Shown piece after piece: positions 20,401-31,479 of a DNA stretch of 64,000 nucleotides. The notes under the pieces are model-generated. The model ran no database searches. It saw nothing but the letters and a program-made list of their open reading frames with translations, and was not told the DNA's origin. The DNA is taken from the NCBI RefSeq assembly GCF_011008905.1, contig NZ_JAAIVI010000017.1, forward strand, positions 1,151,282 to 1,215,281, given 5' to 3'. Numbering within the stretch: the first letter of the stretch is position 1; each line of letters begins with the position of its first letter. The DNA comes from Wenzhouxiangella sp. XN201 (GTDB taxonomy: Bacteria > Pseudomonadota > Gammaproteobacteria > Xanthomonadales > Wenzhouxiangellaceae). The position numbers and the translations under genes are program-made.

Positions 20401-21444
20401 TCAACTCTGTTCGCCGTAGGGAAAATCCTCGGCTTCGAGTGTTTCGGTGTAGTCGCCGACCCGCTCGTGGGCGATGTCGGTGCGATAGAAGCGGGCAATA
20501 TGGCACAGGGCGTCGCCTTCGTTGACCAGCGGCAGGTTAAGGCGCCCGATGACGATTCCGGACCACGGCGAATACACCTCGATTTCCGCCTCGCCGAAGG
20601 GGTCGGAAACCACACCGAGCACCGTTTCATTGCGCGTCACGCGGTCGCCCAGCGCGACATAGGCACGAAAAAGACCGCTCTGCGGGGCGCGCACCCAGCT
20701 GCTGGAGCGGGCGATGACCGGCTCCGGCGGCGGCTTCTTGCGTGTTTTCGGGAGCATGCCAAGCTGGCGCATGACCCGCACAACGCCCTCGACACCGCCG
20801 CGAATGGCGAATTCGTCGAAGCGCAGCGCTTCACCGGCCTCGTAGAGCAGTATGGGAATGTCGTGGTCCATGGCGGCCATGCGCAGCGAGCCGTCGCGCA
20901 GGGCCGAGTTGAGAATGGCCGGCGTGCCGAAGGCGCGGGCCAACTCGAGGGTTTCCTCGTTGTCCAGGTTGGCGCGGATCTGGGGCAGATTGGCGCGGTG
21001 CATGGCGCCGGTGTGCAGGTCGATGCCATGCGTGGCCTGGCTGACGATTTCGGTCATGAACAGGTTGGCTACCCGCGCCGCCAGGGAGCCTTTTTCGGAA
21101 CCGGGAAAACTGCGGTTGAGGTCGCGGCGGTCCGGGAAGTAGCGTGACAGGTTGATGAAGCCGTGCAGGTTGACGATCGGCACAGTAATCAATGTGCCCT
21201 TCAGGCGCTTCAGTGCCGGCACCTTCATCAGCCGGCGGATGATCTCCACGCCATTGAGCTCATCGCCGTGAATGGCGGCGGAGACGAACAGTACCGGGCC
21301 GGGACGCTTGCCGCGCAGCACCTGCACGGGCATGGTCGTGGGCGAGTGGGTGTAGAGCCGCCCGACTTCCAGATCGATGCTGCGTCGCTCGCCGGGCTGA
21401 ATGGCTACGCCGCCGATGGTCAGGGTACGGTCATGTGAATTCAT
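20401..21444 (-). CDS. Succinylglutamate desuccinylase/aspartoacylase-family protein
   Basis: 347 residues of the M14-like AstE/AspA zinc family. Metal ligands are visible: His and Glu in 'AAIHGDELNGVEI' and His in 'HGIDLHTGAMHR'. The C-terminal domain of about 100 residues is beta-rich ('GLFRAYVALGDRVTRNETVLGVVSDPFGEAE') and resembles a biotinyl/lipoyl-like fold, as in many bacterial AspA-like proteins of unknown substrate. A second, divergent paralogue is at 32315. The next gene upstream is DUF4010, 12 bases away on the same strand. Confidence 0.85.
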   Translation of the reverse strand: MNSHDRTLTIGGVAIQPGERRSIDLEVGRLYTHSPTTMPVQVLRGKRPGPVLFVSAAIHGDELNGVEIIRRLMKVPALKRLKGTLITVPIVNLHGFINLSRYFPDRRDLNRSFPGSEKGSLAARVANLFMTEIVSQATHGIDLHTGAMHRANLPQIRANLDNEETLELARAFGTPAILNSALRDGSLRMAAMDHDIPILLYEAGEALRFDEFAIRGGVEGVVRVMRQLGMLPKTRKKPPPEPVIARSSSWVRAPQSGLFRAYVALGDRVTRNETVLGVVSDPFGEAEIEVYSPWSGIVIGRLNLPLVNEGDALCHIARFYRTDIAHERVGDYTETLEAEDFPYGEQS

Positions 21445-21456
21445 CTAATACATCCG

Positions 21457-22725
21457 TTACTGGTATTGCCAGAAGGCGACCAGCAGAGATAGAAGGGCGC
21501 CAGTACCGAGCGGTAGCAGCACGCGCCAGCCCAGCGCCCGGCCGCCGATGGCCAGGGCCATGCCGCCCTTGGTCAGGGAATTGGCACTGGCGGCGATCAT
21601 GATCCCGATGACAGCGACCTGCAGGGAGATTTCGGATTGACTCATGCGCGACAGCGACAGGGTAATGGCGTCAACGTCGGCAATACCCGAGGCAGCGGCC
21701 AAAGCCCACAGTCCGAGATCGCCGGCCCAGGCCGACAGCGCCTTGCCCAGCAGCATGACCACCGCGAGCAAGGCGCCGAACAGTAGGGCTGATTTCAGTT
21801 CCATCGGGTTGCGCAGCAATGTGGCGTCCCCGTCGCCTTTCTCGCCATGCGGGCGGTGGGCCAGGTAGGCGGCCACCGGCAAAAGCGTGGTGACCAGCAG
21901 CACAACTGCGGGCAACCAGATGATTTCCAACAGGGGTGCATGAATGACCGTGGCAACGATCATCATGCGGGCGATCATGGAACCGCAGGCCAACAGGATG
22001 CCGGCGGCCAGCACGGAAGACAGGCTGCCCTCGCGTGCCCCGATCCGGGCAAATGCCAGCGTCGTGGCAGTGGATGAGGCCATGCCGCCGAACAGGCCGC
22101 CGAAGACAATCCCGCGTCTCGGGCCAGCCACCCGGATCGCAATATAGCCGAAGAAGGAAATGGCGGCGATCAGAACGACCATCCACCAGATCACGAAGGG
22201 GTTGAGCGCCTCCCAGGGGCCGAACCCGCGATTGGGCAGGATCGGTAGCAGCACCACCGAAATCAGCAGCAGCTTGAGCCCGGCCGTCAGTTCCTCGCGC
22301 CGAAGCGTGTTGAGAAGGCCATGCAGGCTTTCCTTGTAACCGAGAAGCAGCGCCATGACGATCGCCGCCGCCGCGGCCAGGGCAATCTCTCCCACGCCGG
22401 CCAGCACGGCTAATAGGTAGGTCGCCAGCGCGGCAGTCTCACTGGTGATACCAAAATCGTGCCCGGCCCGCGTCGTGGCCATGTAGGCCGTCGCGCTGGC
22501 GATGGCCAGCCCGACAAAGACCAGTCCGATCAAAAGATAGCCACCGTCCTGGCTCATGATGCCGACCACGCCACCGAGCAGCCCGATCAGACTGTAGGTG
22601 CGCAGGCCGGCGACGCGCTGGCCTTCCTCGGTGTCACGCCGCTGCCAGCCGCGCTCGATACCGATCAGCAGGCCAATGGCCAAGGCGACCGCCAAGCGAA
22701 AGAATGCTCCCAGCTCAAGGCTCAT
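21457..22725 (-). CDS. MgtC/SapB-DUF4010 family membrane protein
   Basis: 422 residues with about a dozen hydrophobic helices. The N-terminal MgtC/SapB-like part has the family motif 'LAIGLLIGIERGWQRRD' and 'AGLRTYSLIGLLGGVVG'; the rest matches the DUF4010 layout ('LATYLLAVLAGVGEIALAAAAAIVMALLL'). It is an inner-membrane protein of unknown transport or regulatory role. It is divergent from typA and runs toward the aspartoacylase-like gene. Confidence 0.88.
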   Translation of the reverse strand: MSLELGAFFRLAVALAIGLLIGIERGWQRRDTEEGQRVAGLRTYSLIGLLGGVVGIMSQDGGYLLIGLVFVGLAIASATAYMATTRAGHDFGITSETAALATYLLAVLAGVGEIALAAAAAIVMALLLGYKESLHGLLNTLRREELTAGLKLLLISVVLLPILPNRGFGPWEALNPFVIWWMVVLIAAISFFGYIAIRVAGPRRGIVFGGLFGGMASSTATTLAFARIGAREGSLSSVLAAGILLACGSMIARMMIVATVIHAPLLEIIWLPAVVLLVTTLLPVAAYLAHRPHGEKGDGDATLLRNPMELKSALLFGALLAVVMLLGKALSAWAGDLGLWALAAASGIADVDAITLSLSRMSQSEISLQVAVIGIMIAASANSLTKGGMALAIGGRALGWRVLLPLGTGALLSLLVAFWQYQ

Positions 22726-22793
22726 GCCATCAGTTTACCGCGGCGGCGTCACTTTCAAACAGCCGCCCCAGGCGCAGAGGAGGCGATGCAGGG

Positions 22794-22799
22794 TATAAT
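22794..22799 (+). promoter_or_regulatory. Candidate -10 element for typA
   Basis: A perfect TATAAT lies 31 bases ahead of the typA start, in the divergent gap with the DUF4010 gene. No good -35 hexamer is seen at 16-18 bases upstream, so the assignment rests on the -10 and position only. Confidence 0.4.
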
Positions 22800-22830
22800 G
22801 GGCGGTTATCTCAATGAAGCGCGGCCCGTC

Positions 22831-24639
<1,809 letters not shown>

Positions 24640-24701
24640 CGACAGTAATCCTTCCGGCCGACCTGGGCTAACATGGGTGCTCCATCAAGCGAGCGACCCC
24701 T

Positions 24702-25919
24702 ATGGATTTCACGCCTTCCAAAAAAGCGCAGGCCATCGCCCGCGAACTGGCGCGATTCATCCGCAAGGAGATCGAGCCGGTCGAGGTCGACTACCACCGT
24801 GAACTGGCTGCGCTCGACAATCCCTGGCAAGTGCTGCCGGTCATCGAGAAGCTCAAAGGCCAGGCCCGAGAGCAGAAGCTATGGAACCTGTTCTTGCCCG
24901 ACGACGAGCTTGGGCAAGGACTGAGCAATCTCGATTACGCACCCATGGCCGAGTTGATGGGGGCTTCGCTGATCGCCCCGGAGATTTTCAACTGCAACGC
25001 CCCCGATACCGGCAACATGGAGGTCCTCTACCACTACGGCTCCGATGAGCAGAAGGATCAGTGGCTGAAGCCGCTTCTGGCCGGCGAGATCCGCTCGGCG
25101 TTCTGCATGACCGAACCTGACGTGGCTTCCTCGGATGCGACCAACATGGAAGCCACGGCCATTGTCGATGGTGATGAGGTCGTACTCAATGGTCGCAAGT
25201 GGTGGTCGACCGGCATTGGCCACCCCGACTGCAAGGTCGCAATTTTCATGGGGCTGACCGATCCGGACGCTGATCGTCACTACCGCCACTCGATGGTGCT
25301 GGTGCCGCTCGATACGCCCGGTGTGAAAGTCGAGCGCATGCTCAACGCCATGGGCTTCCACGACGCGCCCTACGGTCATGGCGAAGTCAGTTTTACCGAC
25401 GTACGCTTGCCGAAATCGGCGATCATCGCCGGGCCCGGCAAGGGTTTCGAGATTGCCCAGGGACGGCTCGGGCCAGGGCGAATTCATCACTGCATGCGCC
25501 TGATCGGGCTTTCCGAACGGGCCCTGGAGATGGCCTGCAAGCGTTCGCTGGAACGCGAGGCCTTCGGCCGGCCGCTGGCCAAGCTGGGAGGCAACGCCGA
25601 GCGCATCGCCGCGGCGCGTATCGCGATCGAACAGGCCCGGCTACTCGTGCTCAAGGCGGCCTGGAGCCTCGACCATCGCGGCATTACCCGCTCCATGAAC
25701 GAAGTCAGTCAAATCAAGGTGGCGGTACCCTCGATGGCGCAGGGGGTCATCGACATGGCGATGCAGCTCCATGGCGGGGCCGGGATGAGCGACGATTTCC
25801 CGCTGGCTGCCGCCTGGACCGGTGCCCGGGCGCTGCGCATTGCCGACGGGCCCGACGAGGTTCACAAGGCGCTGGTGGCGCGATTCGAACTGGCCCGGTA
25901 CCGTGAGCGCAATGACTGA
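24702..25919 (+). CDS. Acyl-CoA dehydrogenase
   Basis: 405 residues, FAD-dependent. Blocks typical of the ACAD fold are 'AFCMTEPDVASSDATNMEATA' (FAD-binding), 'GRKWWSTGIGHPDCKVAIFMG', 'GPGRIHHCMRLIGLSERALEMAC', 'REAFGRPLAKLGG' and 'QLHGGAGMSDDFPLAAAWTGARALRIADGPDEVH'. The length and sequence type match the ACAD10/11-like group whose genes sit beside aminoglycoside-phosphotransferase-like kinases, as here. In those systems the pair processes hydroxylated or branched acyl-CoA; the substrate here is unknown. Confidence 0.94.
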   Translation: MDFTPSKKAQAIARELARFIRKEIEPVEVDYHRELAALDNPWQVLPVIEKLKGQAREQKLWNLFLPDDELGQGLSNLDYAPMAELMGASLIAPEIFNCNAPDTGNMEVLYHYGSDEQKDQWLKPLLAGEIRSAFCMTEPDVASSDATNMEATAIVDGDEVVLNGRKWWSTGIGHPDCKVAIFMGLTDPDADRHYRHSMVLVPLDTPGVKVERMLNAMGFHDAPYGHGEVSFTDVRLPKSAIIAGPGKGFEIAQGRLGPGRIHHCMRLIGLSERALEMACKRSLEREAFGRPLAKLGGNAERIAAARIAIEQARLLVLKAAWSLDHRGITRSMNEVSQIKVAVPSMAQGVIDMAMQLHGGAGMSDDFPLAAAWTGARALRIADGPDEVHKALVARFELARYRERND

Positions 25920-26988
25920 GGCGTCGAACGATCTGATCGACCGGCCGCGCGCCCTGCGAGCCGAAGACCGCTTTGATGTCGAGGCGGTCGACGCCTGGCT
26001 GAAGGAACAGCTTGATGGCCTGGCGGGGCGCCCGGAGATCAGCCAGTTTTCAAGGGGCGCCTCCAACCTCACCTACCTGTTGCGCTATCCCGATCGCGAC
26101 CTGATCCTCCGTCGACCGCCGCCGGGTACCAAGGCGAAGTCGGCGCACAATATGGTGCGCGAGCATGATATCCAGTATGCGCTCAAGCCGGTATTTCCCT
26201 ATGTGCCGGAAATGCTGGCGCTGTGTACCGATCACGACGTGATGGGCTGCGATTTCTATGTCATGCAGCGTATCGAAGGGATCATCCTGCGGCGCAACCT
26301 GCCCGCGGGAATGGCGCTGAATGAAGCACAGGTCCGAACGCTATGCCGCAATGCGATCGATCGCCTGATAGAACTGCACTCGGTCGACGTCAAGGCGGCC
26401 GGGCTGGACACCCTGGCCAAGGGCGCGGGATACAACCGCCGCCAGATCGAGGGCTGGTCGAGCCGCTTCAGCAAGGCCCAGACCTGGAACGTCGGGTCCG
26501 GGCGCTACGTCACGGACTGGCTGGCCGATCACATTCCCGACGAGGTCGCCATCCGCGTAATTCACGGTGATTTCCGCTTCGATAACCTGGTGCTCGACGC
26601 TGATGACCCGATGCGCATCATTGGTGTACTCGACTGGGAGTTGGCGACTCTTGGCGATCCGTTAATGGATCTGGGTAATTCGATGGCCTACTGGGTGCAG
26701 GCCGACGATGATTTTTACTTTCGCGGTTTTCGTCGACAGCCCACGCACCTGCCGGGCATGATGACGCGCCGCGAGGTGCTCGACTACTACTGCAATAAGA
26801 CCGGATTCGAGCCGGAAAACTGGGCCTTCTACGAGGTCTACGGCCTGTTTCGCCTGGCCGTCATTGCCCAGCAGATCTACTATCGCTATCACCATAAGCA
26901 GACCCGAAACAAGGCGTTCAGGCACTTCTGGCTGGCAGTGAACTATCTCTTGTGGCGCTGTCGGCGGGTTATTCGCCGGGCGAATTGA
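25912..26988 (+). CDS. Phosphotransferase-family protein (ACAD10/11 kinase-like)
   Basis: 358 residues. APH/choline-kinase fold: nucleotide-binding 'SNLTYLLRYPDRDLILRRPPPG', catalytic 'VIHGDFRFDNLVLD' (Asp and Asn) and the metal aspartate in 'VLDWELATLGDPLMDLG'. It overlaps the acyl-CoA dehydrogenase by eight bases (ATGACTGA), so the two are translationally coupled. The partnership mirrors the kinase and dehydrogenase domains fused in animal ACAD10/11, which act on 4-hydroxyacyl-CoA; this suggests, but does not prove, the same chemistry. Confidence 0.92.
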   Translation: MTEASNDLIDRPRALRAEDRFDVEAVDAWLKEQLDGLAGRPEISQFSRGASNLTYLLRYPDRDLILRRPPPGTKAKSAHNMVREHDIQYALKPVFPYVPEMLALCTDHDVMGCDFYVMQRIEGIILRRNLPAGMALNEAQVRTLCRNAIDRLIELHSVDVKAAGLDTLAKGAGYNRRQIEGWSSRFSKAQTWNVGSGRYVTDWLADHIPDEVAIRVIHGDFRFDNLVLDADDPMRIIGVLDWELATLGDPLMDLGNSMAYWVQADDDFYFRGFRRQPTHLPGMMTRREVLDYYCNKTGFEPENWAFYEVYGLFRLAVIAQQIYYRYHHKQTRNKAFRHFWLAVNYLLWRCRRVIRRAN

Positions 26989-27070
26989 GTGTTCATGACG
27001 AATGTCACTGGAAGGCCGTTCGTGGCTGCGCGACACTGAGCGCCGCTATTCGACAGGTACTGGATCGGGG

Positions 27071-27670
27071 ATGGAGCAAACAGAGATTTTCAGCAACCGG
27101 CAGGTTGCCGCGACCGATTTACCCGATTTTCGGCGCGTCGAACTGACCTCGGTGGCGCCGGCCTATCTGCCCTGGGCGCTGGTTACGCAAACCGCCATCT
27201 GGTTGATTCTCGCTGCCGCGGCAGCAGTCGCGGGCCTGTTGCCCTTTGATCTGGGCGGCGTATCGGATTGGTCACAGCGCTGGCTACTACCGTTACCTGC
27301 GCTGGCAATGGCAGTTGCGGGTGCAGTCTACGCCCGGCTCGACTTCCGAACCCGAGCCTGGGCGCTGCGCGAGCACGATCTGATCTGTCGCTACGGTGTG
27401 CTCTGGCGCAAGACCGTGATCATGCCGTTTGCCCGCATTCAACATGTCGAGGCGGTACACGGCCCTTTGGAGCGTTATCTCGGCCTGATGCGACTCAAGT
27501 GCTTCACGGCCGGCGGCATGAGCGCCGACCTGACGGTCAAGGGTCTGGATCGAGCATCGGCACGACGGGTGCGACAGTACTTGCTTGAGCAGATTGCCGC
27601 CACCGCCGACGATGATGATTCACCGGTCAGCCTTGCGGGCGGAGAGGAGTCGGGGCGTGACGTCGATTGA
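27071..27670 (+). CDS. PH-domain (DUF304) membrane protein, YdbS-like
   Basis: 199 residues from the ATG at 27071. Two hydrophobic helices ('LVTQTAIWLILAAAAAVAGLL' region and 'WLLPLPALAMAVAGAVY' region) precede a bacterial PH-like domain ('LREHDLICRYGVLWRKTVIMPFARIQHVEAVHGPLERYLGL'). It pairs with the following larger PH-domain protein in the YdbS-YdbT arrangement common in bacteria. The role is not established; a link to membrane or envelope maintenance is suspected. Confidence 0.88.
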   Translation: MEQTEIFSNRQVAATDLPDFRRVELTSVAPAYLPWALVTQTAIWLILAAAAAVAGLLPFDLGGVSDWSQRWLLPLPALAMAVAGAVYARLDFRTRAWALREHDLICRYGVLWRKTVIMPFARIQHVEAVHGPLERYLGLMRLKCFTAGGMSADLTVKGLDRASARRVRQYLLEQIAATADDDDSPVSLAGGEESGRDVD

Positions 27671-29168
27671 CCTCAACCGCTGGCAGCGTCTGGCCCCGAT
27701 GGCGCTGTTGTTTCTGATCATCAATGGCGGCGCGAATTTCATTCGCGAAAACCTCTATGTCTTTGCCGGCGCCGGCGTCGGCTTCGCCTTTCTTGATCGC
27801 CTTGGTCTGCGCGAGTTCGTGCTCGGCGGGCTGGTTGCGCTACTTGCGGCCGTGCTGATCGCGGCGGTCTATCATCGGCGCTTTCGTTTTCGCATTGAGG
27901 GCGATGCCATTCGCGTTCGTCGCGGCCTGATCGAGAACAAGGATCTGCGGATCCGCTTTGCCCGTGTCCAGAACGTCGGGCTGAGCCAGCCGGTCTATTT
28001 CCGACCCTTCGGACTGGTCCGGTTCACGCTGGAGACGCCCGGTGCCGAAACGACCGAGGTTGCGCTACCGGGCATTAGCCGGGAGCTGGCTCAGGCACTG
28101 CGCGACCATATCGCCCGGGCAAGTGGCGGGGTTGATGTGGCGGTTCAGGAAGCGGGCGAATCGGCGGACGCCGAATCGGCACCCGGCAATGGTTCTCTGC
28201 TGCACGAACCGGGCGGTCTGCGCCTGTTCACGCACGGCCTGGTCAGTAACCAGGTCTGGTTGATCGCCGGCGTGGCCGCCTGGCTGTCCGGATCGATGTG
28301 GGACCGGATCGAGCAGTGGATCGATTCGATCGGTGTCAGCCTGATCGTGCAGCGCGTGCTTGAACTGGGCTGGGCCGGCGCCTTCGGCCTGCTGCTCGGC
28401 CTGGTGATTCTGGTTTTCGTTCTCTCCGGCGTGATTTCGCTGATTCGCTTTCACGGTTTTTCCCTGCGCGATCATGGCGACCGCTTCCGGGCCGTGGGCG
28501 GAGCGCTGAACCGGCGCGAGCAGACGCTCAGGCGCGAGAAGCTGACCGGCCTGACGCTGTATCAGACGGCGCTCGGACGCCTGCTCGGTCAGTGGTACCT
28601 GGTCGGCAAGCAGGCCAGCAGCAAGGAGATCGAAGTCGATCCTTCCGCTCCGCAGTTCCTGATACCGGGCCTGCGTCGCGGTGACCTGGGCCTGGTTCAG
28701 CGATTGCTGCCGGGGTTCGATCTGCCCGAGCACTTCCGGCCGATCAGTCGGCGCTTTCGAACCTTCTTCTGGACGCGCCTGAGTGCCGGTGCTCTGGTCC
28801 TGACCGGGCTGGTTGCGTGGCAACAGCCACAGCAGAAACTGTGGGTGGCCGCCGGCCTGGGCGTGCTGTTGCTGGTCCTGTGGTTGGTTCACCGCAGTTG
28901 GCGCTGCTGGGGCTGGCACCTGGACAATGGTGTGTGCTGGGTACAGCAGGGGCTGTTCGGCCTCAGGCGCGATGCCTTCGAGCTGACCCTGGTGCAGCAG
29001 GCCATCGTCGTGCGCACGCCGTATTTCAGGCGTCACGGGCTGGCCTCGGTTCGCTTGATCCTGCCCCACGGACAGGTCACGATTCCGTTCATTGCCCTGG
29101 ACGATGCCGTCGCACTGGCCAATCGGGCCATCTTTGCCGCGGAAACAGCGGCCGCGCACCGGGTCTGA
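27657..29168 (+). CDS. PH-domain (DUF304) membrane protein, YdbT-like
   Basis: About 503 residues from a GTG at 27657 preceded by purine-rich GGAGAGGAG, overlapping the previous gene by 14 bases; the open frame runs back to 27585. It contains repeated PH-like units ('IRVRRGLIENKDLRIRFARVQNVGLSQPVYFRPFGLVRFTLETPG', then 'GALNRREQTLRREKLTGLTLYQTALGRLLGQWYL') separated by helix pairs near residues 15-65, 195-265 and 375-420. It is coupled to the YdbS-like gene. Confidence 0.88.
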   Translation: MTSIDLNRWQRLAPMALLFLIINGGANFIRENLYVFAGAGVGFAFLDRLGLREFVLGGLVALLAAVLIAAVYHRRFRFRIEGDAIRVRRGLIENKDLRIRFARVQNVGLSQPVYFRPFGLVRFTLETPGAETTEVALPGISRELAQALRDHIARASGGVDVAVQEAGESADAESAPGNGSLLHEPGGLRLFTHGLVSNQVWLIAGVAAWLSGSMWDRIEQWIDSIGVSLIVQRVLELGWAGAFGLLLGLVILVFVLSGVISLIRFHGFSLRDHGDRFRAVGGALNRREQTLRREKLTGLTLYQTALGRLLGQWYLVGKQASSKEIEVDPSAPQFLIPGLRRGDLGLVQRLLPGFDLPEHFRPISRRFRTFFWTRLSAGALVLTGLVAWQQPQQKLWVAAGLGVLLLVLWLVHRSWRCWGWHLDNGVCWVQQGLFGLRRDAFELTLVQQAIVVRTPYFRRHGLASVRLILPHGQVTIPFIALDDAVALANRAIFAAETAAAHRV

Positions 29169-29261
29169 TCGTCCGGGCAGGTCCGGGTTTGCCCGTACGG
29201 TTCCGGCACCGCCCCGTGATAAAATGCGCGGCTGTTTTCTCGATCCGGAGACTGGTTCACG

Positions 29262-30146
29262 ATGCCCGATTCAAGCCCAGGCGCTCGCTTTCGCAAGCTG
29301 GTCGCCGAACAGCCGCCCTTGCAGGTGGTCGGAACCATCAACGCGCTCAGCGCACGCATGGCCGAGAAGATCGGCCACAAGGCCATTTACCTCTCCGGCG
29401 GCGGGCTTGCGGCCAACTCGCTGGGTCTGCCCGATCTGGGCATCAGTACGCTTGAAGACGTCCTGATCGACGTGCGCCGAATCACCGACGCGTGCGATCT
29501 GCCCCTGCTGGTTGATGGCGACACCGGCTTTGGCGGCGCCTTCAACATCGCTCGGACCATCCGTTCGCTGGAAAAGGCCGGGGCGGCCGCAGTACATATC
29601 GAAGATCAGGTTCAGACCAAGCGTTGCGGCCACCGGCCGGGCAAGGAGATTGTCTCCCGGTCCGAAATGGTCGACCGGGTCAAGATGGCCGTCGATTCGC
29701 GCCGCGACGATTCGTTTGTCATCATGGCGCGCACGGATGCGCTGGCAGTGGAAGGGGAAGAGGCCACCATCGAGCGTGCTGTTGCCTGTGCCGAAGCCGG
29801 CGCCGACATGATCTTTCCCGAGGCCATGCAGGAACTGGAGCAGTACCGCAGATTCCGTGAGGCGGTCGGCGTGCCAATCCTGGCCAACATCACCGAATTC
29901 GGCAAGACCCCGCTGTTTTCCACACCCGAGCTCGGCGAAGTCGGCGTGGATATCGTTCTGTACTGCTGCGGTGCATACCGGGCCATGAACAAGGGGGCCG
30001 AGACGGTCTATCGTGCGCTGCTCGAGCAGGGTCATCAGCGTGATGTCATCGATATCATGCAGACGCGCGACGAGATGTACGACTATCTTGATTACTATCA
30101 ATACGAAGCCAAACTCGACGAACTGTTCAGCAAGGAGTCGTCATGA
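29262..30146 (+). CDS. prpB: 2-methylisocitrate lyase
   Basis: 294 residues. PrpB splits 2-methylisocitrate into pyruvate and succinate, the last step of the methylcitrate cycle for propionyl-CoA. The isocitrate-lyase-superfamily signature is present as '[14 protein letters not shown]', with the metal site '[19 protein letters not shown]' and 'AAVHIEDQ'. '[18 protein letters not shown]' matches PrpB rather than isocitrate lyase. It overlaps prpC by four bases (ATGA). prpD and acnD are not in the window. Confidence 0.96.
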   Translation: MPDSSPGARFRKLVAEQPPLQVVGTINALSARMAEKIGHKAIYLSGGGLAANSLGLPDLGISTLEDVLIDVRRITDACDLPLLVDGDTGFGGAFNIARTIRSLEKAGAAAVHIEDQVQTKRCGHRPGKEIVSRSEMVDRVKMAVDSRRDDSFVIMARTDALAVEGEEATIERAVACAEAGADMIFPEAMQELEQYRRFREAVGVPILANITEFGKTPLFSTPELGEVGVDIVLYCCGAYRAMNKGAETVYRALLEQGHQRDVIDIMQTRDEMYDYLDYYQYEAKLDELFSKESS

Positions 30147-31264
30147 GCGAGAAGAAACCCACAGCCGGCCTGCGTGGCCAATCCGCTGGCCAGACCGAGA
30201 TTTGTACCGTCGGGGCCGCCGGCAACAGCCTTCGCTATCGTGGCTATGCCGTCGATGAGCTGGCCGAAAAGACCTCGTTCAACGAGGTGGCCCACCTGAT
30301 TCTCAAGGGCCATCTGCCCAATCGCGACGAACTGGATGCCTACACGAAGCGCCTGAAGTCGCTCAGGAGCCTGCCCGATTCCGTCAAGGAGGTGCTTGAG
30401 CGCATTCCCGCTTCCGCGCATCCGATGGACGTGTTGCGCACGGGCTGTTCATTCCTGGGCAATGTCGAGACCGAAGAGAGTTTCGATCAGCAGCAGGACG
30501 TGGCCGACCGCCTACTGGCGACCTTTCCGTCGATGATCACCTACTGGTACCGCTACAGCCACGACGGCAAGCGCATCGACGTCGAGACCGACGACGACAG
30601 CATCGGCGGTCACTTCCTGAACCTGCTGCACGACAAGGCGCCGAGCGATCTGCATGCGCGGGTGATGGATGTCTCACTGATTCTCTATGCCGAGCACGAG
30701 TTCAACGCTTCGACTTTCACCGCCCGTGTTTGCGCGTCGACCCTGTCGGACATGCATTCCTGTGTAACCGGCGCCATCGGATCGCTGCGGGGCCCATTGC
30801 ACGGCGGTGCCAACGAGATGGCCATGGCCATGCTCGAGCAGTATCACACGCCGGAGCAGGCGCGCGAGGATGTGCTGCGCAAGCTTGAGGAAAAAGAGAA
30901 GATCATGGGCTTCGGCCATGCGGTCTATCGCGAAAAGGATCCACGCAACGCCATCATTCGCGAGTGGTCGCGCAAGCTTTCCGAAGATGTCGGCGACGAC
31001 ACCTTGTTCCCGGTCTCGGAGATCGTCGAGAAGACCATGTGGGATGAGAAGAAGTTGTTTGCCAACGCCGACTTCTACCACGCCTCGGCCTATCACTTCA
31101 TGGGCATTCCCACGGGTCTGTTTACACCGATCTTCGTGATGTCGCGCGTGACCGGCTGGTGTGCCCACATCATGGAACAGCGCGCCGACAATCGCATCAT
31201 CCGCCCGGGTGCCGACTACATCGGCCCCGAAGATCGTCCGGTGCCTTCGATCGACGAGCGTTAA
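30143..31264 (+). CDS. prpC: 2-methylcitrate synthase
   Basis: 373 residues, the short citrate-synthase form typical of PrpC. It condenses propionyl-CoA with oxaloacetate. Catalytic histidines lie in 'GPLHGGANE' and '[13 protein letters not shown]', and the acid is in the '[16 protein letters not shown]' block. N-terminal '[16 protein letters not shown]...[13 protein letters not shown]' is typical of PrpC. It is the last gene of the pair; 26 bases after the stop begins the first of two hairpin repeats. Confidence 0.96.
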   Translation: MSEKKPTAGLRGQSAGQTEICTVGAAGNSLRYRGYAVDELAEKTSFNEVAHLILKGHLPNRDELDAYTKRLKSLRSLPDSVKEVLERIPASAHPMDVLRTGCSFLGNVETEESFDQQQDVADRLLATFPSMITYWYRYSHDGKRIDVETDDDSIGGHFLNLLHDKAPSDLHARVMDVSLILYAEHEFNASTFTARVCASTLSDMHSCVTGAIGSLRGPLHGGANEMAMAMLEQYHTPEQAREDVLRKLEEKEKIMGFGHAVYREKDPRNAIIREWSRKLSEDVGDDTLFPVSEIVEKTMWDEKKLFANADFYHASAYHFMGIPTGLFTPIFVMSRVTGWCAHIMEQRADNRIIRPGADYIGPEDRPVPSIDER

Positions 31265-31289
31265 TCGAAGGGGTAACACAGTCAGGTAC

Positions 31290-31363
31290 GCGCTTCGGAT
31301 CACTGCTGGCACTCATACGAAAACCTGCGGTTTCGAAATCGCGCCAACAGTAATCCGAAGCGC
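31290..31363 (-). repeat. Core-conserved hairpin element, copy 1
   Basis: A near-perfect 74-base hairpin just after prpC. On the minus strand the order is an 11-base outer arm (GCGCTTCGGAT), 8 bases, 4 bases, a 28-base core starting GATTTCGAAACC and ending CGTATGA, then the matching 4, 8 and 11 bases. All deviations from pairing on this strand in the arms are G-T pairs. The core contains a GAAACC/GGTTT(T)C hairpin. Copies 2 (31398) and 3 (57532) share the core but not the arm sequence. Confidence 0.85.
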
Positions 31364-31397
31364 TCGAGTGATGGCTTACTAAAAGGTTGGTACTTGA

Positions 31398-31470
31398 GCG
31401 GTTGGGTGTATGTATCGGGTGATTTCGAAACCGAAGGTTTCGTATGAACCCGATGCGTGCACCCAACCGC
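31398..31470 (+). repeat. Core-conserved hairpin element, copy 2
   Basis: A 73-base hairpin with the same geometry as copy 1, in opposite orientation and 34 bases away. Outer arms are GCGGTTGGGTG and CACCCAACCGC (31398-31408 and 31460-31470), then 8 bases that pair with three G-T wobbles, then GGGT/ACCC, enclosing a 27-base core (31421-31447) with GAAACC-GAA-GGTTTC. Together with copy 1 it fills the gap between the convergent prpC and DUF502 genes. Confidence 0.85.
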
Positions 31471-31479
31471 GTCTCGCAG

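Noticed and set aside
22459..22830. Upstream extension of the typA frame
   Set aside because: It is antisense to the DUF4010 gene and TypA families start at the MKLRNIAIIAHVDHGK block.
31290..31470. Hairpin pair as integron attC sites
   Set aside because: attC sites have conserved ends (RYYYAAC/GTTRRRY) and a variable middle; these have the opposite layout, and no integrase or cassette-like gene is present.
31290..31470. Hairpins as ordinary Rho-independent terminators
   Set aside because: No U-tract follows either hairpin and the conserved internal core is not needed for termination; a secondary terminating effect remains possible.
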